DNA of 64,000 nucleotides from NCBI RefSeq assembly GCF_013423485.1, contig NZ_JABFFR010000021.1, positions 124,001 to 188,000 of the forward strand, read 5' to 3'. Of the stretch, positions 51,406 through 60,654 are shown one piece after another (positions within the stretch are counted from its first letter, which is position 1; the number at the start of each line of letters is the position of its first letter). The notes under the pieces were generated by a model. That model saw only the letters and a program-made list of their open reading frames with translations. It had not been told where the DNA came from and ran no database searches. This stretch comes from Azospirillum oleiclasticum. Its GTDB lineage: Bacteria; Pseudomonadota; Alphaproteobacteria; Azospirillales; Azospirillaceae. Made by a program: the position numbers and the translations under genes.

Positions 51406-51993
51406 TCCCCTGCCCTCCGCCCGACACCCCCGACGTGCGATACCCCACACCCGCCGCGACGTCCGGTCAAGCCGTCACCATGGCCGGTGGGGCGATGGGC
51501 TTGCCACCTTGGTGGCTGCCGGGACGCCTCTCCGAAGTCTATGACATTCGACATAAAGGCATAGACCCCAACACCGGCGACGATGCACGTTCTGGCGGTG
51601 TGCACTGCACAAAATCCGCCCCCGGTTGTCACCACAAACGCCCGACACGCTACCTCAACGGGCTTAGATAACAAATAAATCAGCTTTAGGACTAGATTTG
51701 TCACGATAAAGTGTCGGCAATATCCTTCTGCCACCACTCCAAAGTGACGATGCTGTAAAGAAACCGTACAGAAGTTTCCACGTCACAGAGACCGCTTTAC
51801 GCATATGTCTATTGCGTTGTTAATTTAATACCACGGAGAGGTATCGCATTCCACGCCACATGGTTATCCTCATCCAAAATATCGGCATAACAATACCATG
51901 AGTGGAGCGCATACGAGAGAGCTGAGCCTATTGCTGAACAGTCGACTTGGCCGGTGTCTGTCGTTGCAACATCCAAAAAAGCGGGAGCTGACC
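51406..51993. other. Gene-free, AT-rich spacer before a LuxR-type regulator
   Basis: No credible gene. Contains a perfect palindrome TGTGCA-C-TGCACA at 51599-51611 and becomes AT-rich after about 51650, which suggests the promoter and control region of the regulator gene at 51994; boxes not assignable with confidence. Confidence 0.45.
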
Positions 51994-52680
51994 ATGGAAC
52001 CAGTGCGAGCCTTTCTGATCGATGCGAACAAGCTGTTCCGGGAGGGCCTGAAGCGCCTTCTGGATGACTCCCCGTTCCAGATCGTTGCCGAGGCCAGCAA
52101 TCTCAGGGAAGCCACCGCTATTGCGGAAAGCGGACTGCGACCCCAGCTCGTCCTGCTCGATCTGGTGAGCGGTGGCGAGGAGGAGGCCGAGGGCATGCGC
52201 CGCCTGCGCGGCATGCTGCCCGACACCCGCATGGTGATCCTGACGAGCGAGCTGTGCACCCGACGTCTGGCCAACGCGCTGGAAGCCGGCGCCGACGGTT
52301 ACCTGATGAAGGACCTGTCGTCGGACGCGCTGGCGCAGTCGCTGAAGCTGGTGATGATGGGGGAGAAGGTGTTCCCCACCCATCTGGCCGCGCTTCTGAT
52401 CAGCGGCCGGGTCAACGGCAACGGGACGGACATGCCGGTGTCGCGCAAGGGCCTGTCCCAACGCGAGGTGCAGATCCTCCGCTGCCTGCTGAACGGCGAC
52501 AGCAACAAGATGATCGCCAACCACCTGAACATCACGGAAGCGACCGTGAAGGTCCACCTGAAGAGCCTTCTGCGCAAGATCAACGCGTCCAACCGCACGC
52601 AGGCGGCCATCTGGGCGCTCAACAACGGCATCGGCGGCGAGCTGGCCGGCGCGGTCCCGGCCGTAGCCGCCAACCAATGA
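51994..52680 (+). CDS. NarL/FixJ-type response regulator
   Basis: 228 residues. Receiver with Asp10, phosphoacceptor Asp56 (LVLLDLVSGG) and Lys106 (YLMKDLSSD); the acidic pocket has only one Asp (LIDAN), weaker than usual. LuxR helix-turn-helix at about 150-215 (LSQREVQILRCLLNGDSNKMIANHL, ATVKVHLKSLL). GGGAG is 7 nt before the ATG. No sensor kinase adjacent. Confidence 0.92.
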   Translation: MEPVRAFLIDANKLFREGLKRLLDDSPFQIVAEASNLREATAIAESGLRPQLVLLDLVSGGEEEAEGMRRLRGMLPDTRMVILTSELCTRRLANALEAGADGYLMKDLSSDALAQSLKLVMMGEKVFPTHLAALLISGRVNGNGTDMPVSRKGLSQREVQILRCLLNGDSNKMIANHLNITEATVKVHLKSLLRKINASNRTQAAIWALNNGIGGELAGAVPAVAANQ

Positions 52681-52775
52681 ACCGGGGCGGATTATGGTCC
52701 GACGCTCCCCGGCTCCCCGCGATGGAGGGGACGCCGGCGGGTCGCAACGGGTCTGACATCACCGGACACACGGAA

Positions 52776-52800
52776 ATCGCCGCAGCGGTGCTGCGGCGAT
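52776..52800. terminator. Hairpin between convergent LuxR-type genes
   Basis: Perfect 11-bp stem ATCGCCGCAGC/GCTGCGGCGAT with a 3-nt loop, then CTTGCGTTT on the plus strand. Could stop transcription from both sides. Confidence 0.65.
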
Positions 52801-52828
52801 CTTGCGTTTCAGGGACGTCCGGTGCCGG

Positions 52829-53500
52829 TCAGGCACGCGACCGCGGAACGGCCCGGGCGGCGTCCCCGGCACCTTGAGGGTCACGCGCACCCTGCAACGC
52901 CCCCTGCTGACGCGCGGCGAAGACGCCCGCTTCGGTGCGGTTGCGGAAGTGCAGCTTGGACAGCACGCTGCGGACCATCGACTTGATCACCGCCTCGGAG
53001 AGGTCGAGCTGGTTGGCGATCGTGCGGTTGTTGAGCCCCTGCCCAAGAAGGCGCAGCGTCTCGAACTCCGCCTCCGACAGGCGCGGCAGCAGCGTCAGCC
53101 GGATCTCATCGACACCGAGACGCGACAGGAACTGCTTGGGCATGAGGCAATGCCCTTCGAGCCCGAGGTCGAGCAGTTCGTTGATCCGGTCGACATTGAT
53201 GTCCTCGAACACCCAGGCGTCCGCGAATGCCAGGATGTGGGCGGCATCGAGCAGCTCGCGGGAGGACAGCACCACGACGATCCGGCTGCGGCGTGACAAC
53301 CGCAAATAGACCATCGGCTCGTTCTCGCGCAGCGCGGTGAACTGCTGCAACCCGATCAGGATGGCGTCCGGGGTCAGGCTGCTCTGGGTCAGCTCGGAGA
53401 TGTCGTGGAACACCGTGATGCGATGGCGCCCCTCCTTCTCCAGCGCCGGCACAACCGACTCCGTCAGGGCGGGGTTGTCGAGTATCAGGCAAACATGCAT
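52829..53500 (-). CDS. LuxR-type regulator with degenerate receiver
   Basis: 223 residues from MHVCLILDNPALTES. The N-terminal domain has a receiver fold, but the phosphoacceptor Asp is Gly50 (AILIGLQQF) and the conserved Lys is Glu (VFEDINVD), so phosphorylation is not expected. The C-terminal LuxR helix-turn-helix is intact (LSEAEFETLRLLGQGLNNRTIANQL, AVIKSMVRSVLSKL). Start uncertain: ATGs at 53566 and a GTG at 53596 are also in frame, none with a strong ribosome site. Likely constitutive or controlled by a non-phosphate ligand or partner. Confidence 0.82.
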   Translation of the reverse strand: MHVCLILDNPALTESVVPALEKEGRHRITVFHDISELTQSSLTPDAILIGLQQFTALRENEPMVYLRLSRRSRIVVVLSSRELLDAAHILAFADAWVFEDINVDRINELLDLGLEGHCLMPKQFLSRLGVDEIRLTLLPRLSEAEFETLRLLGQGLNNRTIANQLDLSEAVIKSMVRSVLSKLHFRNRTEAGVFAARQQGALQGARDPQGAGDAARAVPRSRA

Positions 53501-53718
53501 GGGGTTCACCGCGTTGCGGGTCTGGTGCGATGCCGTCTCGGGCACGAGATCACGGTACGGAGTCATGGGTCTGCTCTGGTTGGACGAGGCATCCACGCCC
53601 TTCCCGTCTCCGGGTGCGCGTAACCGCCGTCGGTGTGAGAAAGTTCCGTCGTTGTCGACAGTGTGCCGGGACTATCCATCGTATTTTCTAGCCACCCCAT
53701 GAAATTCTGCAAAAAAAA

Positions 53719-53747
53719 TTGACAATGTATCGATGATCTTATATATT
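53719..53747 (+). promoter_or_regulatory. Strong sigma-70 promoter
   Basis: TTGACA and TATATT separated by exactly 17 nt in an AT-rich stretch. The next confident plus-strand gene starts 550 nt later at 54296. Confidence 0.7.
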
Positions 53748-53753
53748 GTCGGT

Positions 53754-54295
53754 TCTATCTGTAAATCGAACGATAGATTATCATGCGAGATCGCCAAGCG
53801 TCACCATTCGGTGACGGAGGAACGCTGCGTGATAACACTTCCGAGATAGGTTTTACCGTTCGGGATTGCAACGGATCGTGCAACTCCCAGCGCGTATTCT
53901 GGCGAAAATCCACCATAATTCAATGTTCTCGTCATCATCACGCCCCGCCGTCCAACAGAGGGAGTAACAACGCGGGAGCCTGCAAGTCACTCGTGCGACA
54001 CGGTGAATGGAACGCTTTTCCGGAGCACATCCGGCCGACTGTGGCACGGACCACATGTGGACCCCTTCGTTCTTCCCGCGCAACCGCTCCACCGAAGGGA
54101 GTAACGTGGCACCCGAACGGTTTCTGGCCTAAGGTCATAGGACCGGAAAATGACCTATAGCGCATGCTGGTATACGGCACGCACACACAATGTGTTACCT
54201 GTACTTTAATATTTCGGCATCACCGGTTCGAGTTGCACCCTCGGCAATCCGGTCGCCGATATCGGCTTCAACCGATGGTGGGAGGTAGGGGAAAA
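53754..54295 (+). other. Long leader or non-coding RNA region
   Basis: Follows the strong promoter. Contains the hairpin CGTCACC-ATTC-GGTGACG near 53798-53815 and two copies of GGGAGTAAC. A 125-codon frame from 53783 is open but has no ribosome site or recognisable composition. Either a long 5' UTR of the regulator at 54296 or a separate small RNA. Confidence 0.4.
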
Positions 54296-54943
54296 ATGAA
54301 GATCCTGATTGGCGACGACCATCTGCTGTTCCGCGAAGGCCTTCGCCGCCTTCTGGAACAGATGCACAACGGTGCGGTCTTCGTCGAGGCCGGCACCTTC
54401 GGCGAAGTTCTCGACCGCTGCCGTTCCGGCGACCGCTTCGACGTGATCCTGATGGATCTCCATATGCCGGGCTGGGAAGGCTTCAGCGGTCTCGACGAGA
54501 TCCTCGCGGCGCAGCCGGGCGTTCCGGTGGTGATCGTGTCCGCCTCCGAAGCGCTGAACGACATCCGCGGCGCGCTCGACCAGGGCGCCACCGGCTACAT
54601 TCCCAAGTCGAGCAGCGTCAAGGTTATGATGGGCGCGCTCAACCTCATCCTCCAGGGCGGCATCTATGTCCCGCCGGGTGCGCTGGCCTTCGGCAGCGGC
54701 GACAACGGCCAGCGTCGCCGCAACGGCGACGGCCAGTCCGACCGCGCCAGCGCCTTCGGCCTGACCCAGCGGCAGCGCGAGGTGCTCGACTGCCTGCGCG
54801 CCGGCAAGTCCAACAAGCAGATCGCCTACGAGCTGGGCCTGTCCGAGGGCACGGTGAAGATCCACGTCACCGCGATCTTCAAGTCGCTCGGCGTCCGCAA
54901 CCGCACGCAGGCGGTCATCGCCGCCGCGTCGATGGCGGGCTGA
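54296..54943 (+). CDS. NarL/FixJ-type response regulator
   Basis: 215 residues. Complete receiver: Asp7/Asp8 (ILIGDDHLLF), Asp54 (VILMDLHMPGW), Lys104 (YIPKSSS). LuxR domain LTQRQREVLDCLRAGKSNKQIAYEL and GTVKIHVTAIFKSL. Gln/Arg/Asn/Gly linker between. GGGAGGTAGGGG stands before the ATG. Third LuxR-type regulator in 3 kb. Confidence 0.93.
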   Translation: MKILIGDDHLLFREGLRRLLEQMHNGAVFVEAGTFGEVLDRCRSGDRFDVILMDLHMPGWEGFSGLDEILAAQPGVPVVIVSASEALNDIRGALDQGATGYIPKSSSVKVMMGALNLILQGGIYVPPGALAFGSGDNGQRRRNGDGQSDRASAFGLTQRQREVLDCLRAGKSNKQIAYELGLSEGTVKIHVTAIFKSLGVRNRTQAVIAAASMAG

Positions 54944-54973
54944 CGCGCCCTCCGACGCCTTCCACCGGCAGCA

Positions 54974-55005
54974 AGGCCGCGCCATCCCCGGCGCGGCCTT
55001 TTCCG
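54974..55005 (+). terminator. Rho-independent terminator
   Basis: Stem AAGGCCGCGCC/GGCGCGGCCTT, 6-nt loop, then TTTCC. 30 nt after the response regulator stop; may also serve the convergent DUF2794 gene. Confidence 0.8.
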
Positions 55006-55023
55006 TTCCGGCACCCCTGCCGC

Positions 55024-55374
55024 TCAGAGCACGACGCGGATGGGGCGGTCGAAGACGGTCAGCGCGTCGCGCAGCGTGGTGGCGCGGGCGAGTTTTTGGC
55101 GGCCGGTGAACACCGTGTATTCCGCCCCGCCCTTTCCCGTTCCGTGAGTCTTGACGATGGCGAACAGCGGCCGTTCCAACGTGTGGCGGAAGATCGAGAA
55201 GACGGCCATGCCCACCCCATGGTCGATGGCGTAATCACGCCATTCGCCGGTCGCCACGCGGCTGGAATAGAGTTGCAGCAACTGCGAGAGTTCCACCCGG
55301 TCGAAATAGATCCGACGGGACGCCTTCCGGCGTTCGGAAAGCGGGATCAGATTGGAAACGGATTCCGCGGTCAT
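55024..55374 (-). CDS. DUF2794 family protein
   Basis: 116 residues starting MTAESVSNLIPLSERRK. The block YFDRVELSQLLQLYSSRVATGEW-type and IFRHTLERPLFAIVK is typical of DUF2794, a small alphaproteobacterial family of unknown function. Soluble, no signal. Its ribosome site is weak. Start region faces the thioredoxin-like gene divergently. Confidence 0.85.
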   Translation of the reverse strand: MTAESVSNLIPLSERRKASRRIYFDRVELSQLLQLYSSRVATGEWRDYAIDHGVGMAVFSIFRHTLERPLFAIVKTHGTGKGGAEYTVFTGRQKLARATTLRDALTVFDRPIRVVL

Positions 55375-55504
55375 TGGCTGTCGGCGTCCAACCCCGTATG
55401 CTTCGTGCACCACAACTGTCACCCAACTCGGCGGAACCGTCCAGGGCTGCGAGCGTGGCGGCGCCGAACACATTGGTCCTATGCCCCGGAGGAGGAAACC
55501 GACC

Positions 55505-56059
55505 ATGGCGGCAGAAACCCCCATCTGCGATTTCGGCAGGCCCGCGGCCGACTTCGACCTTCCCGGCGTCGATGGCCGCAACTGGTCGCTCGCCGACGTG
55601 CGCGGCCCGCGGGGCACGCTGGTGATGTTCCTGTGCAACCACTGCCCCTATGTGCGGGCAGCGATCACCCGCATCGTCCGCGATGCCGAGGATCTGAAGG
55701 CGCACGGGATCGGCGCTGTGGCGATCATGCCCAACGACACCGCCGCCTACCCCCAGGACGGGTTCGAGGCCATGAAGTCCTTCGCCGCCCAGCACGGATT
55801 CGGCTTTCCCTATCTGCTCGACGAGTCGCAGGCGGTGGCGCGCGCCTATGGCGCCGTCTGCACGCCGGACTTCTTCGGCTTCAACGCCGATCTGCAGCTG
55901 CAGTACCGCGGGCGGCTGGACATCGGTCGCACCCAGCCGGTTCCGGACGCCCCGCGCGAGCTGTACCACGCCATGTGCCGCATCGCCGATTGCGGCACCG
56001 GCCCGGCCGATCAGGTTCCCAGCATGGGCTGCGCCATCAAGTGGAAGCCGGGCGCGTGA
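55505..56059 (+). CDS. Thioredoxin-fold peroxiredoxin-like protein
   Basis: 184 residues with an AhpC/TSA-type thioredoxin fold: FGRPAADFDLPGVDGRNWSL and the active-site CxxC in FLCNHCPYVRAA, then MPNDTAAYPQDGFEAMK. This subfamily (often YP_ or PfTlpA-like, RES-like names) is a thiol oxidoreductase of unknown substrate. GAGGA is about 9 nt before the ATG. Followed after 44 nt by a GST-like gene on the same strand, a likely redox operon. Confidence 0.88.
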   Translation: MAAETPICDFGRPAADFDLPGVDGRNWSLADVRGPRGTLVMFLCNHCPYVRAAITRIVRDAEDLKAHGIGAVAIMPNDTAAYPQDGFEAMKSFAAQHGFGFPYLLDESQAVARAYGAVCTPDFFGFNADLQLQYRGRLDIGRTQPVPDAPRELYHAMCRIADCGTGPADQVPSMGCAIKWKPGA

Positions 56060-56103
56060 CCACCGAATCAAAAATCCAGCCAACAATACGGGAGAGGATA
56101 TCC

Positions 56104-56796
56104 ATGACGATCCGGCTCTATGATCTTGCGGGCGCAGACGAGCGCTGCCGCTTCAGCCCCTTCTGCTGGCGGACGCGGCTGGCCCTCGCCCACAAGGGGC
56201 TGGAGGTCGAGACCATCCCCTGGCGCTTCACCGACAAGGCCAAGCTGCCTGAGCCGTCCAACGGCCGCGTCCCGGTCATCGTCGATGGCGACCGCGTGGT
56301 GCACGACAGTTGGGCCATCGCCGAGTATCTGGAGGACCAGTACCCCGACAGTCCCTCCCTGTTCCCGGCGGGGGCCGGGCGGCCGGTCGCCCTGTTCCTG
56401 AACACCTGGGCCGACACGGTGCTGAACCCGGCGGTGGCCAAGCTGGTGGTCAGCGACATCACCGATCGTCTGCACGCGGCGGATCTGACCTACTTCCGCA
56501 TGTCGCGCGAGAAGCGCTTCGGCATGCCGCTGGAACAGGTGACGGCCGAACGGGACGCGGCGCTGCCCGGCTTCCGCAAGCTGCTGGAGCCCTTGCGCCA
56601 GCCGCTGCGCCGGGTCCCCTTCCTGGGCGGCGAGGCGCCGGCCTATGCGGACATGATCGTCTTCGGTGCCTTCCAGTGGGCGCGGGTGGTCAGCCCCTTC
56701 GAGCTGCTGGCGGCGGACGACCCGGTCGCCGCGTGGCGGGAGCGCATGCTCGACCTCCACGGCGGCCTTGCCCGCGCGGTGCCCGGTCGGGGCTGA
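56104..56796 (+). CDS. Glutathione S-transferase-family protein
   Basis: 230 residues. N-terminal thioredoxin-like GST domain (SPFCWRTRLALAHKGLEVE, GRVPVIVDGDRVVHDSWAIAEYLED) and helical C-terminal domain. Resembles the beta-etherase/LigE-like branch. GGGAGAGG precedes the ATG. Substrate unknown. Confidence 0.9.
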   Translation: MTIRLYDLAGADERCRFSPFCWRTRLALAHKGLEVETIPWRFTDKAKLPEPSNGRVPVIVDGDRVVHDSWAIAEYLEDQYPDSPSLFPAGAGRPVALFLNTWADTVLNPAVAKLVVSDITDRLHAADLTYFRMSREKRFGMPLEQVTAERDAALPGFRKLLEPLRQPLRRVPFLGGEAPAYADMIVFGAFQWARVVSPFELLAADDPVAAWRERMLDLHGGLARAVPGRG

Positions 56797-56816
56797 CAGC
56801 CCCCCCCGGCCCGCGA

Positions 56817-58007
56817 TCAGCGCCCCTGCCCGGTCCACATGCTGAGCAGGCGGCGCTCGTCGGCCGTGATGCCGGTGATGTTGCCGGGCGGCATGGCGTC
56901 CGACAGAACGGCCTGGAGCCGGATGGGGTCGGCGTGGCGACGGATCTCGTCGGCCGTGTCGAGCCGCACGCCGCGCGGCGGGGCGGCGATGCCGTCCCAG
57001 ACCGGCGTCGCCGCATGGCACATGCTGCAGCGGGAGATCACCACCTCCTCCACCGCGGCGAAATCGACCGTCGAGCCGGCGGTGGCCGAGGCCACCGCCT
57101 CGCGCGGGCCGGCCGACGCCAGCCAGACGACGAGGCCCCCCCCCGCCGCGGCCACCGCCCAGGTCCACCAGGGGCTGCCCCGGCCGGCGTGGCGGCTGTT
57201 GAAGAAATGGCGGATCACCGCCCCCATCACGATGACCACCGCGACGATCACCCAGTTGTAGCGGGTGCCGAAGCTGGTCGGGTAATGGTTGCTCAGCATC
57301 AGGAAGACGACGGGCAGCGTCAGGTAGTTGTTGTGCAGCGACCGCTGTTTCGCCGTCCGGCCATAGGCGGGGTCCGGGGTGCGCCCGGCGAGGAGGTCGC
57401 CCACCACGATCTTCTGGTTGGGAATGATCACCAGGAAGACGTTGGCCGCCATGATCGTGCCGATCAGCGCCCCGACCTGGAGCATCGCCCCGCGCCCGCT
57501 GAACAGATGGGCGAAGACGAAGGCCGCCGCCACCAGGAAGGCGAAACCCACCAGCGCCAGCCGCAAATCGGAGTCGGCCAGCGAGGAGCGGCACAGCCGG
57601 TCGTAGACGTACCAACCCACGACCAGCGATCCGGCGCTCACCGCGATCGCCGCCCACACCGGCATCTCCATGACCGCCGGATCGATCAGGAACAGGTCGG
57701 CCCCGCGGTAGTAGAGGACGCAGAGCAGGAAGAAGCCGCTCATCCAGGTGGCGTAGCTCTCCCACTTGAACCAGGTCAGCTTCTCCGGCAACGCCACCGG
57801 GGCCACCGTGTACTTCATCATGTGGTAGAAGCCGCCGCCATGCACCTGCCAGGCGTCGCCCGACACGCCGGCCGGCAGCCCCTCGCGCTTGGTCAGGCTG
57901 GCGTCGAGATGAATGAAGTAGAAGGAGGAGCCGATCCACGCGATGGCGGTCACCACGTGCAGCCAGCGCACCGCGAAGTTGATCCACTCCCAAACCAATG
58001 GGTCCAT
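56817..58007 (-). CDS. puuD: Membrane-bound urate hydroxylase with C-terminal cytochrome c
   Basis: Oxidises urate to 5-hydroxyisourate and passes electrons to the respiratory chain. About eight transmembrane helices with HVVTAIAWIGSSFYFIHLD and LHNNYLTLPVVFLMLSNHYP, then a periplasmic cytochrome c domain with one heme motif CSMCH around residue 345. 396 aa. GGCGGGGG before the ATG. Divergent from allC, its pathway neighbour. Confidence 0.93.
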   Translation of the reverse strand: MDPLVWEWINFAVRWLHVVTAIAWIGSSFYFIHLDASLTKREGLPAGVSGDAWQVHGGGFYHMMKYTVAPVALPEKLTWFKWESYATWMSGFFLLCVLYYRGADLFLIDPAVMEMPVWAAIAVSAGSLVVGWYVYDRLCRSSLADSDLRLALVGFAFLVAAAFVFAHLFSGRGAMLQVGALIGTIMAANVFLVIIPNQKIVVGDLLAGRTPDPAYGRTAKQRSLHNNYLTLPVVFLMLSNHYPTSFGTRYNWVIVAVVIVMGAVIRHFFNSRHAGRGSPWWTWAVAAAGGGLVVWLASAGPREAVASATAGSTVDFAAVEEVVISRCSMCHAATPVWDGIAAPPRGVRLDTADEIRRHADPIRLQAVLSDAMPPGNITGITADERRLLSMWTGQGR

Positions 58008-58085
58008 GCCGCCCCCGCCTTCCCCGTCGTGATGCCGTCCGCATCCCAACGGTAGCCGAACCGGGGACGCTGGCAAGCCTCGTGC

Positions 58086-58104
58086 GAACGGGATCGTCCC
58101 GTTC
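58086..58104. promoter_or_regulatory. 19-nt palindrome between puuD and allC (candidate operator)
   Basis: GAACGGGA-TCG-TCCCGTTC, a perfect dyad in the 145-nt divergent promoter region of two purine-catabolism genes. Suited to a dimeric repressor. Confidence 0.5.
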
Positions 58105-58152
58105 CCGCAGTTTGGGGAAGCGGGTCACCCGCGCGCGGGCTATTCTGGCGGC

Positions 58153-59391
58153 ATGACGACGCACCCGCCCCCCGCCCCCGCCGCCGCGCTCATGCAGCAG
58201 CTCGCCGACTTCGCCGGATTCAGCGACGAGGAGGGGGCGCTCACGCGCCTCTACCTGTCCCCCGCCCACCGCGAGGCGGTGGCGTGGCTACGCGACCGGA
58301 TGACCGAGGCCGGCATGTCCGTCCGGCTGGACCCGGCGGCCACACTGATCGGCCGCTACGAGGGGACACGGCCCGGCCTGCCCGCCGTGCTGATCGGGTC
58401 GCACATCGACACGGTGCGCAACGCCGGTCGCTACGACGGCAACTTCGGCGTGCTGGCCGGCGTGCAGGCGGTGGCCGAGCTGAACCGCCGAGGCGAGCGG
58501 CTGCCCTTCGCCATCGAGGTGCTGGCCTTCGGCGACGAGGAGGGGGTGCGCTTCCCGGTGACGCTGACGGGCAGCCGCGCCATCGCCGGCACCGTCACCC
58601 CCGGCGCTTTCGACGTGGCGGACCGCGACGGGGTACGCCACGGCGACGCGCTGCGTGCCTTCGGCGGCGATCCCGACCGCGTCGGCGAGGCCGCGAAGCG
58701 GCCGGAGGATGTGCTGGCCTATCTGGAGCTGCACATCGAGCAGGGCCCGGTGCTGGAGTCGGAAGGGCTGCCCGTCGGCGTGGTGACCGCCATCAACGGC
58801 GCGCGCCGCTTTCGCATCACCGTCGGCGGCATGGCCGGACATGCGGGCACCGTACCGATGGAGATGCGCCGCGACGCGCTGACCGCCGCCGCCGAGATGA
58901 TCCTGGCCATCGAGCGCCGCGCCCTTGCCGAGCCCGATCTGGTGGCCACGGTCGGCACCATCGAGGCGCTGCCCGGTGCGGTGAACGTGATCCCCGGCCG
59001 GGCCCGCTTCACCATCGATCTGCGCGCACCGCAGGATTCGCAGCGGGACAAGGCGGCAGAGGACATCCGCGCGGCGCTGGACGGCATCGCCGCCTACCGC
59101 CGGGTGACGCTGGCGGTGGAGCCGATCCACGCGGCGCCGGCGGCGCAGTGCGATCCCACCCTGATGGACGCGTTCGCGGCGGCGATCGAGCGCGCCGGGA
59201 TAAGGCCCTTCCGTCTGCCAAGCGGGGCCGGGCACGACGCCATGGCGCTGGCGACGCTCTGCCCGGTCGCCATGCTGTTCGTCCGCTGCAAGGGCGGCGT
59301 CAGCCACAATCCGGCGGAATCCATCACGGTGGACGACGCCGCTGTTGCCCTGGACGTGCTGCTGGATATGCTGCGCACCCTCAAGCCTTAG
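58153..59391 (+). CDS. Allantoate amidohydrolase-type M20 enzyme
   Basis: Hydrolyses allantoate (or a related ureide or N-carbamoyl amino acid) releasing ammonia. The M20 metal site is in GSHIDTVRNAGRYDGNFGV, FGDEEGVRFP and HIEQGPVLE, and the substrate/dimer block HAGTVPM and SGAGHDAM match AllC/hydantoinase-carbamoylase family. 412 aa. Next to puuD, so allantoate from urate is the likely substrate; AllC is the best name but HyuC cannot be excluded. Confidence 0.88.
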   Translation: MTTHPPPAPAAALMQQLADFAGFSDEEGALTRLYLSPAHREAVAWLRDRMTEAGMSVRLDPAATLIGRYEGTRPGLPAVLIGSHIDTVRNAGRYDGNFGVLAGVQAVAELNRRGERLPFAIEVLAFGDEEGVRFPVTLTGSRAIAGTVTPGAFDVADRDGVRHGDALRAFGGDPDRVGEAAKRPEDVLAYLELHIEQGPVLESEGLPVGVVTAINGARRFRITVGGMAGHAGTVPMEMRRDALTAAAEMILAIERRALAEPDLVATVGTIEALPGAVNVIPGRARFTIDLRAPQDSQRDKAAEDIRAALDGIAAYRRVTLAVEPIHAAPAAQCDPTLMDAFAAAIERAGIRPFRLPSGAGHDAMALATLCPVAMLFVRCKGGVSHNPAESITVDDAAVALDVLLDMLRTLKP

Positions 59392-59421
59392 CCACTGACG
59401 CCCTGGGGAGGGCCCGGACCC

Positions 59422-60654
59422 GTGATTGCCGACACCGCAGCCGCCGCCATCGGCGACTTCGTCGCGAAAAACCGCGACCGCCAGCTCCGCTTCCTGGCCG
59501 AACTGGTCAAGGTGCCCTCCGACAACCCGCCCGGCGACTGCGCGCCGCACGCCCTGCGCACCGCCGAGCTGCTGGAGGAGCTGGGCTTCACGGTGGAGCG
59601 GCACCCGGTGCCGGAGGCGACGGTGCGCGCCGCCGGCATGCTGACGGCCACCAACGTGATCGCCCGCCGCCGCTTCGGCGACGGCCCGACCATCGCGCTG
59701 AACGCGCACGGCGACGTGGTGCCGCCCGGCGAGGGCTGGACGCATGATCCCTACGGCGCCGAGATCGTCGATGGCTGGATGTACGGGCGCGGGGCGGCGG
59801 TCTCCAAGTCGGACTTCGCCACCTATGCCTTCGCCATCCTGGCACTGGAGGCGCTGGGCCAGCCGCTCAAGGGCACCATCGAGCTGCACGGCACCTGGGA
59901 CGAGGAGATCGGCGGCGAGATCGGGCCGCAATGGCTGCTGGAGCAGGGCATCACCAAGCCCGACCTGTGCATCGCCGCCGGCTTCTCCTACGCCGTGGTC
60001 AACGCCCACAACGGCTGCCTGCATCTGGAGGTGGAGGTCATCGGCCGCTCCGCCCACGCCGCCCGTCCGAGCACCGGGGTGGACGCGCTGGAGACCGCCA
60101 ACGCCATCCTCACCCGCCTCTACGCCCACCGGAAGAGCTACGCGGCGAAGCCGTCGGCGGTGCCGGGCATCGGTTGCCCGCAGCTCACCGTCGGGCTGAT
60201 CAAGGGCGGCATCAACACCAACGTGGTGCCCGACCGCATCACCTTCCGCCTCGACCGCCGGCTGGTGCCGGAGGAGACGGGGGCGACGGTGGAGCAGGAG
60301 CTGCGCGCTCTGATCGCGGAGGCCGCCGCGGCCTTCCCCGAGGCGCGGGTGGAGGTGCGCCGCATCCTGCTGGCCCAGCCGCTCACCCCGCTGCCCGGCA
60401 CCGAGCGGCTGGCGTCCACGCTGGCGGAGCACGCCAGCGCCGTGTTCGGGGAGCCGGTGGGCACGGTCGGCGTGCCGCTCTACACCGACGCCCGGCACTA
60501 CGCCGCCGCCGGCATCCCCATCGTGCTGTACGGCGCCGGCCCGCGCAGCATCGAGGAGGCCAACGCACACCGCGCCGACGAGCGCCTGCCCGTCGCCGAC
60601 CTGTTCAGAGCGACAGAAGTGGTCGCGCGGGCTCTGCTGGAGCTTCTTTCGTAG
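59422..60654 (+). CDS. M20-family ArgE/DapE-type hydrolase
   Basis: 410 residues, a di-zinc amidohydrolase. Metal and catalytic motifs: LNAHGDVVPPGEGW, YGRGAAVSKSDFA and TWDEEIGGEIG, with GRSAHAARPSTGVDA in the lid domain. GTG start with GGGGAGGG upstream. 30 nt after allC, so likely in the same operon and acting on a downstream ureide or amino-acid amide; substrate not determinable. Confidence 0.88.
   Translation: MIADTAAAAIGDFVAKNRDRQLRFLAELVKVPSDNPPGDCAPHALRTAELLEELGFTVERHPVPEATVRAAGMLTATNVIARRRFGDGPTIALNAHGDVVPPGEGWTHDPYGAEIVDGWMYGRGAAVSKSDFATYAFAILALEALGQPLKGTIELHGTWDEEIGGEIGPQWLLEQGITKPDLCIAAGFSYAVVNAHNGCLHLEVEVIGRSAHAARPSTGVDALETANAILTRLYAHRKSYAAKPSAVPGIGCPQLTVGLIKGGINTNVVPDRITFRLDRRLVPEETGATVEQELRALIAEAAAAFPEARVEVRRILLAQPLTPLPGTERLASTLAEHASAVFGEPVGTVGVPLYTDARHYAAAGIPIVLYGAGPRSIEEANAHRADERLPVADLFRATEVVARALLELLS

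Noticed and set aside
51599..51611. Palindrome TGTGCA-C-TGCACA as a regulator site
   Set aside because: Too short and isolated to assign; mentioned in the spacer entry only.
53783..54160. Possible 125-residue protein just after the strong promoter
   Set aside because: No ribosome site, odd composition, no recognisable fold; kept only as part of a leader or RNA region.
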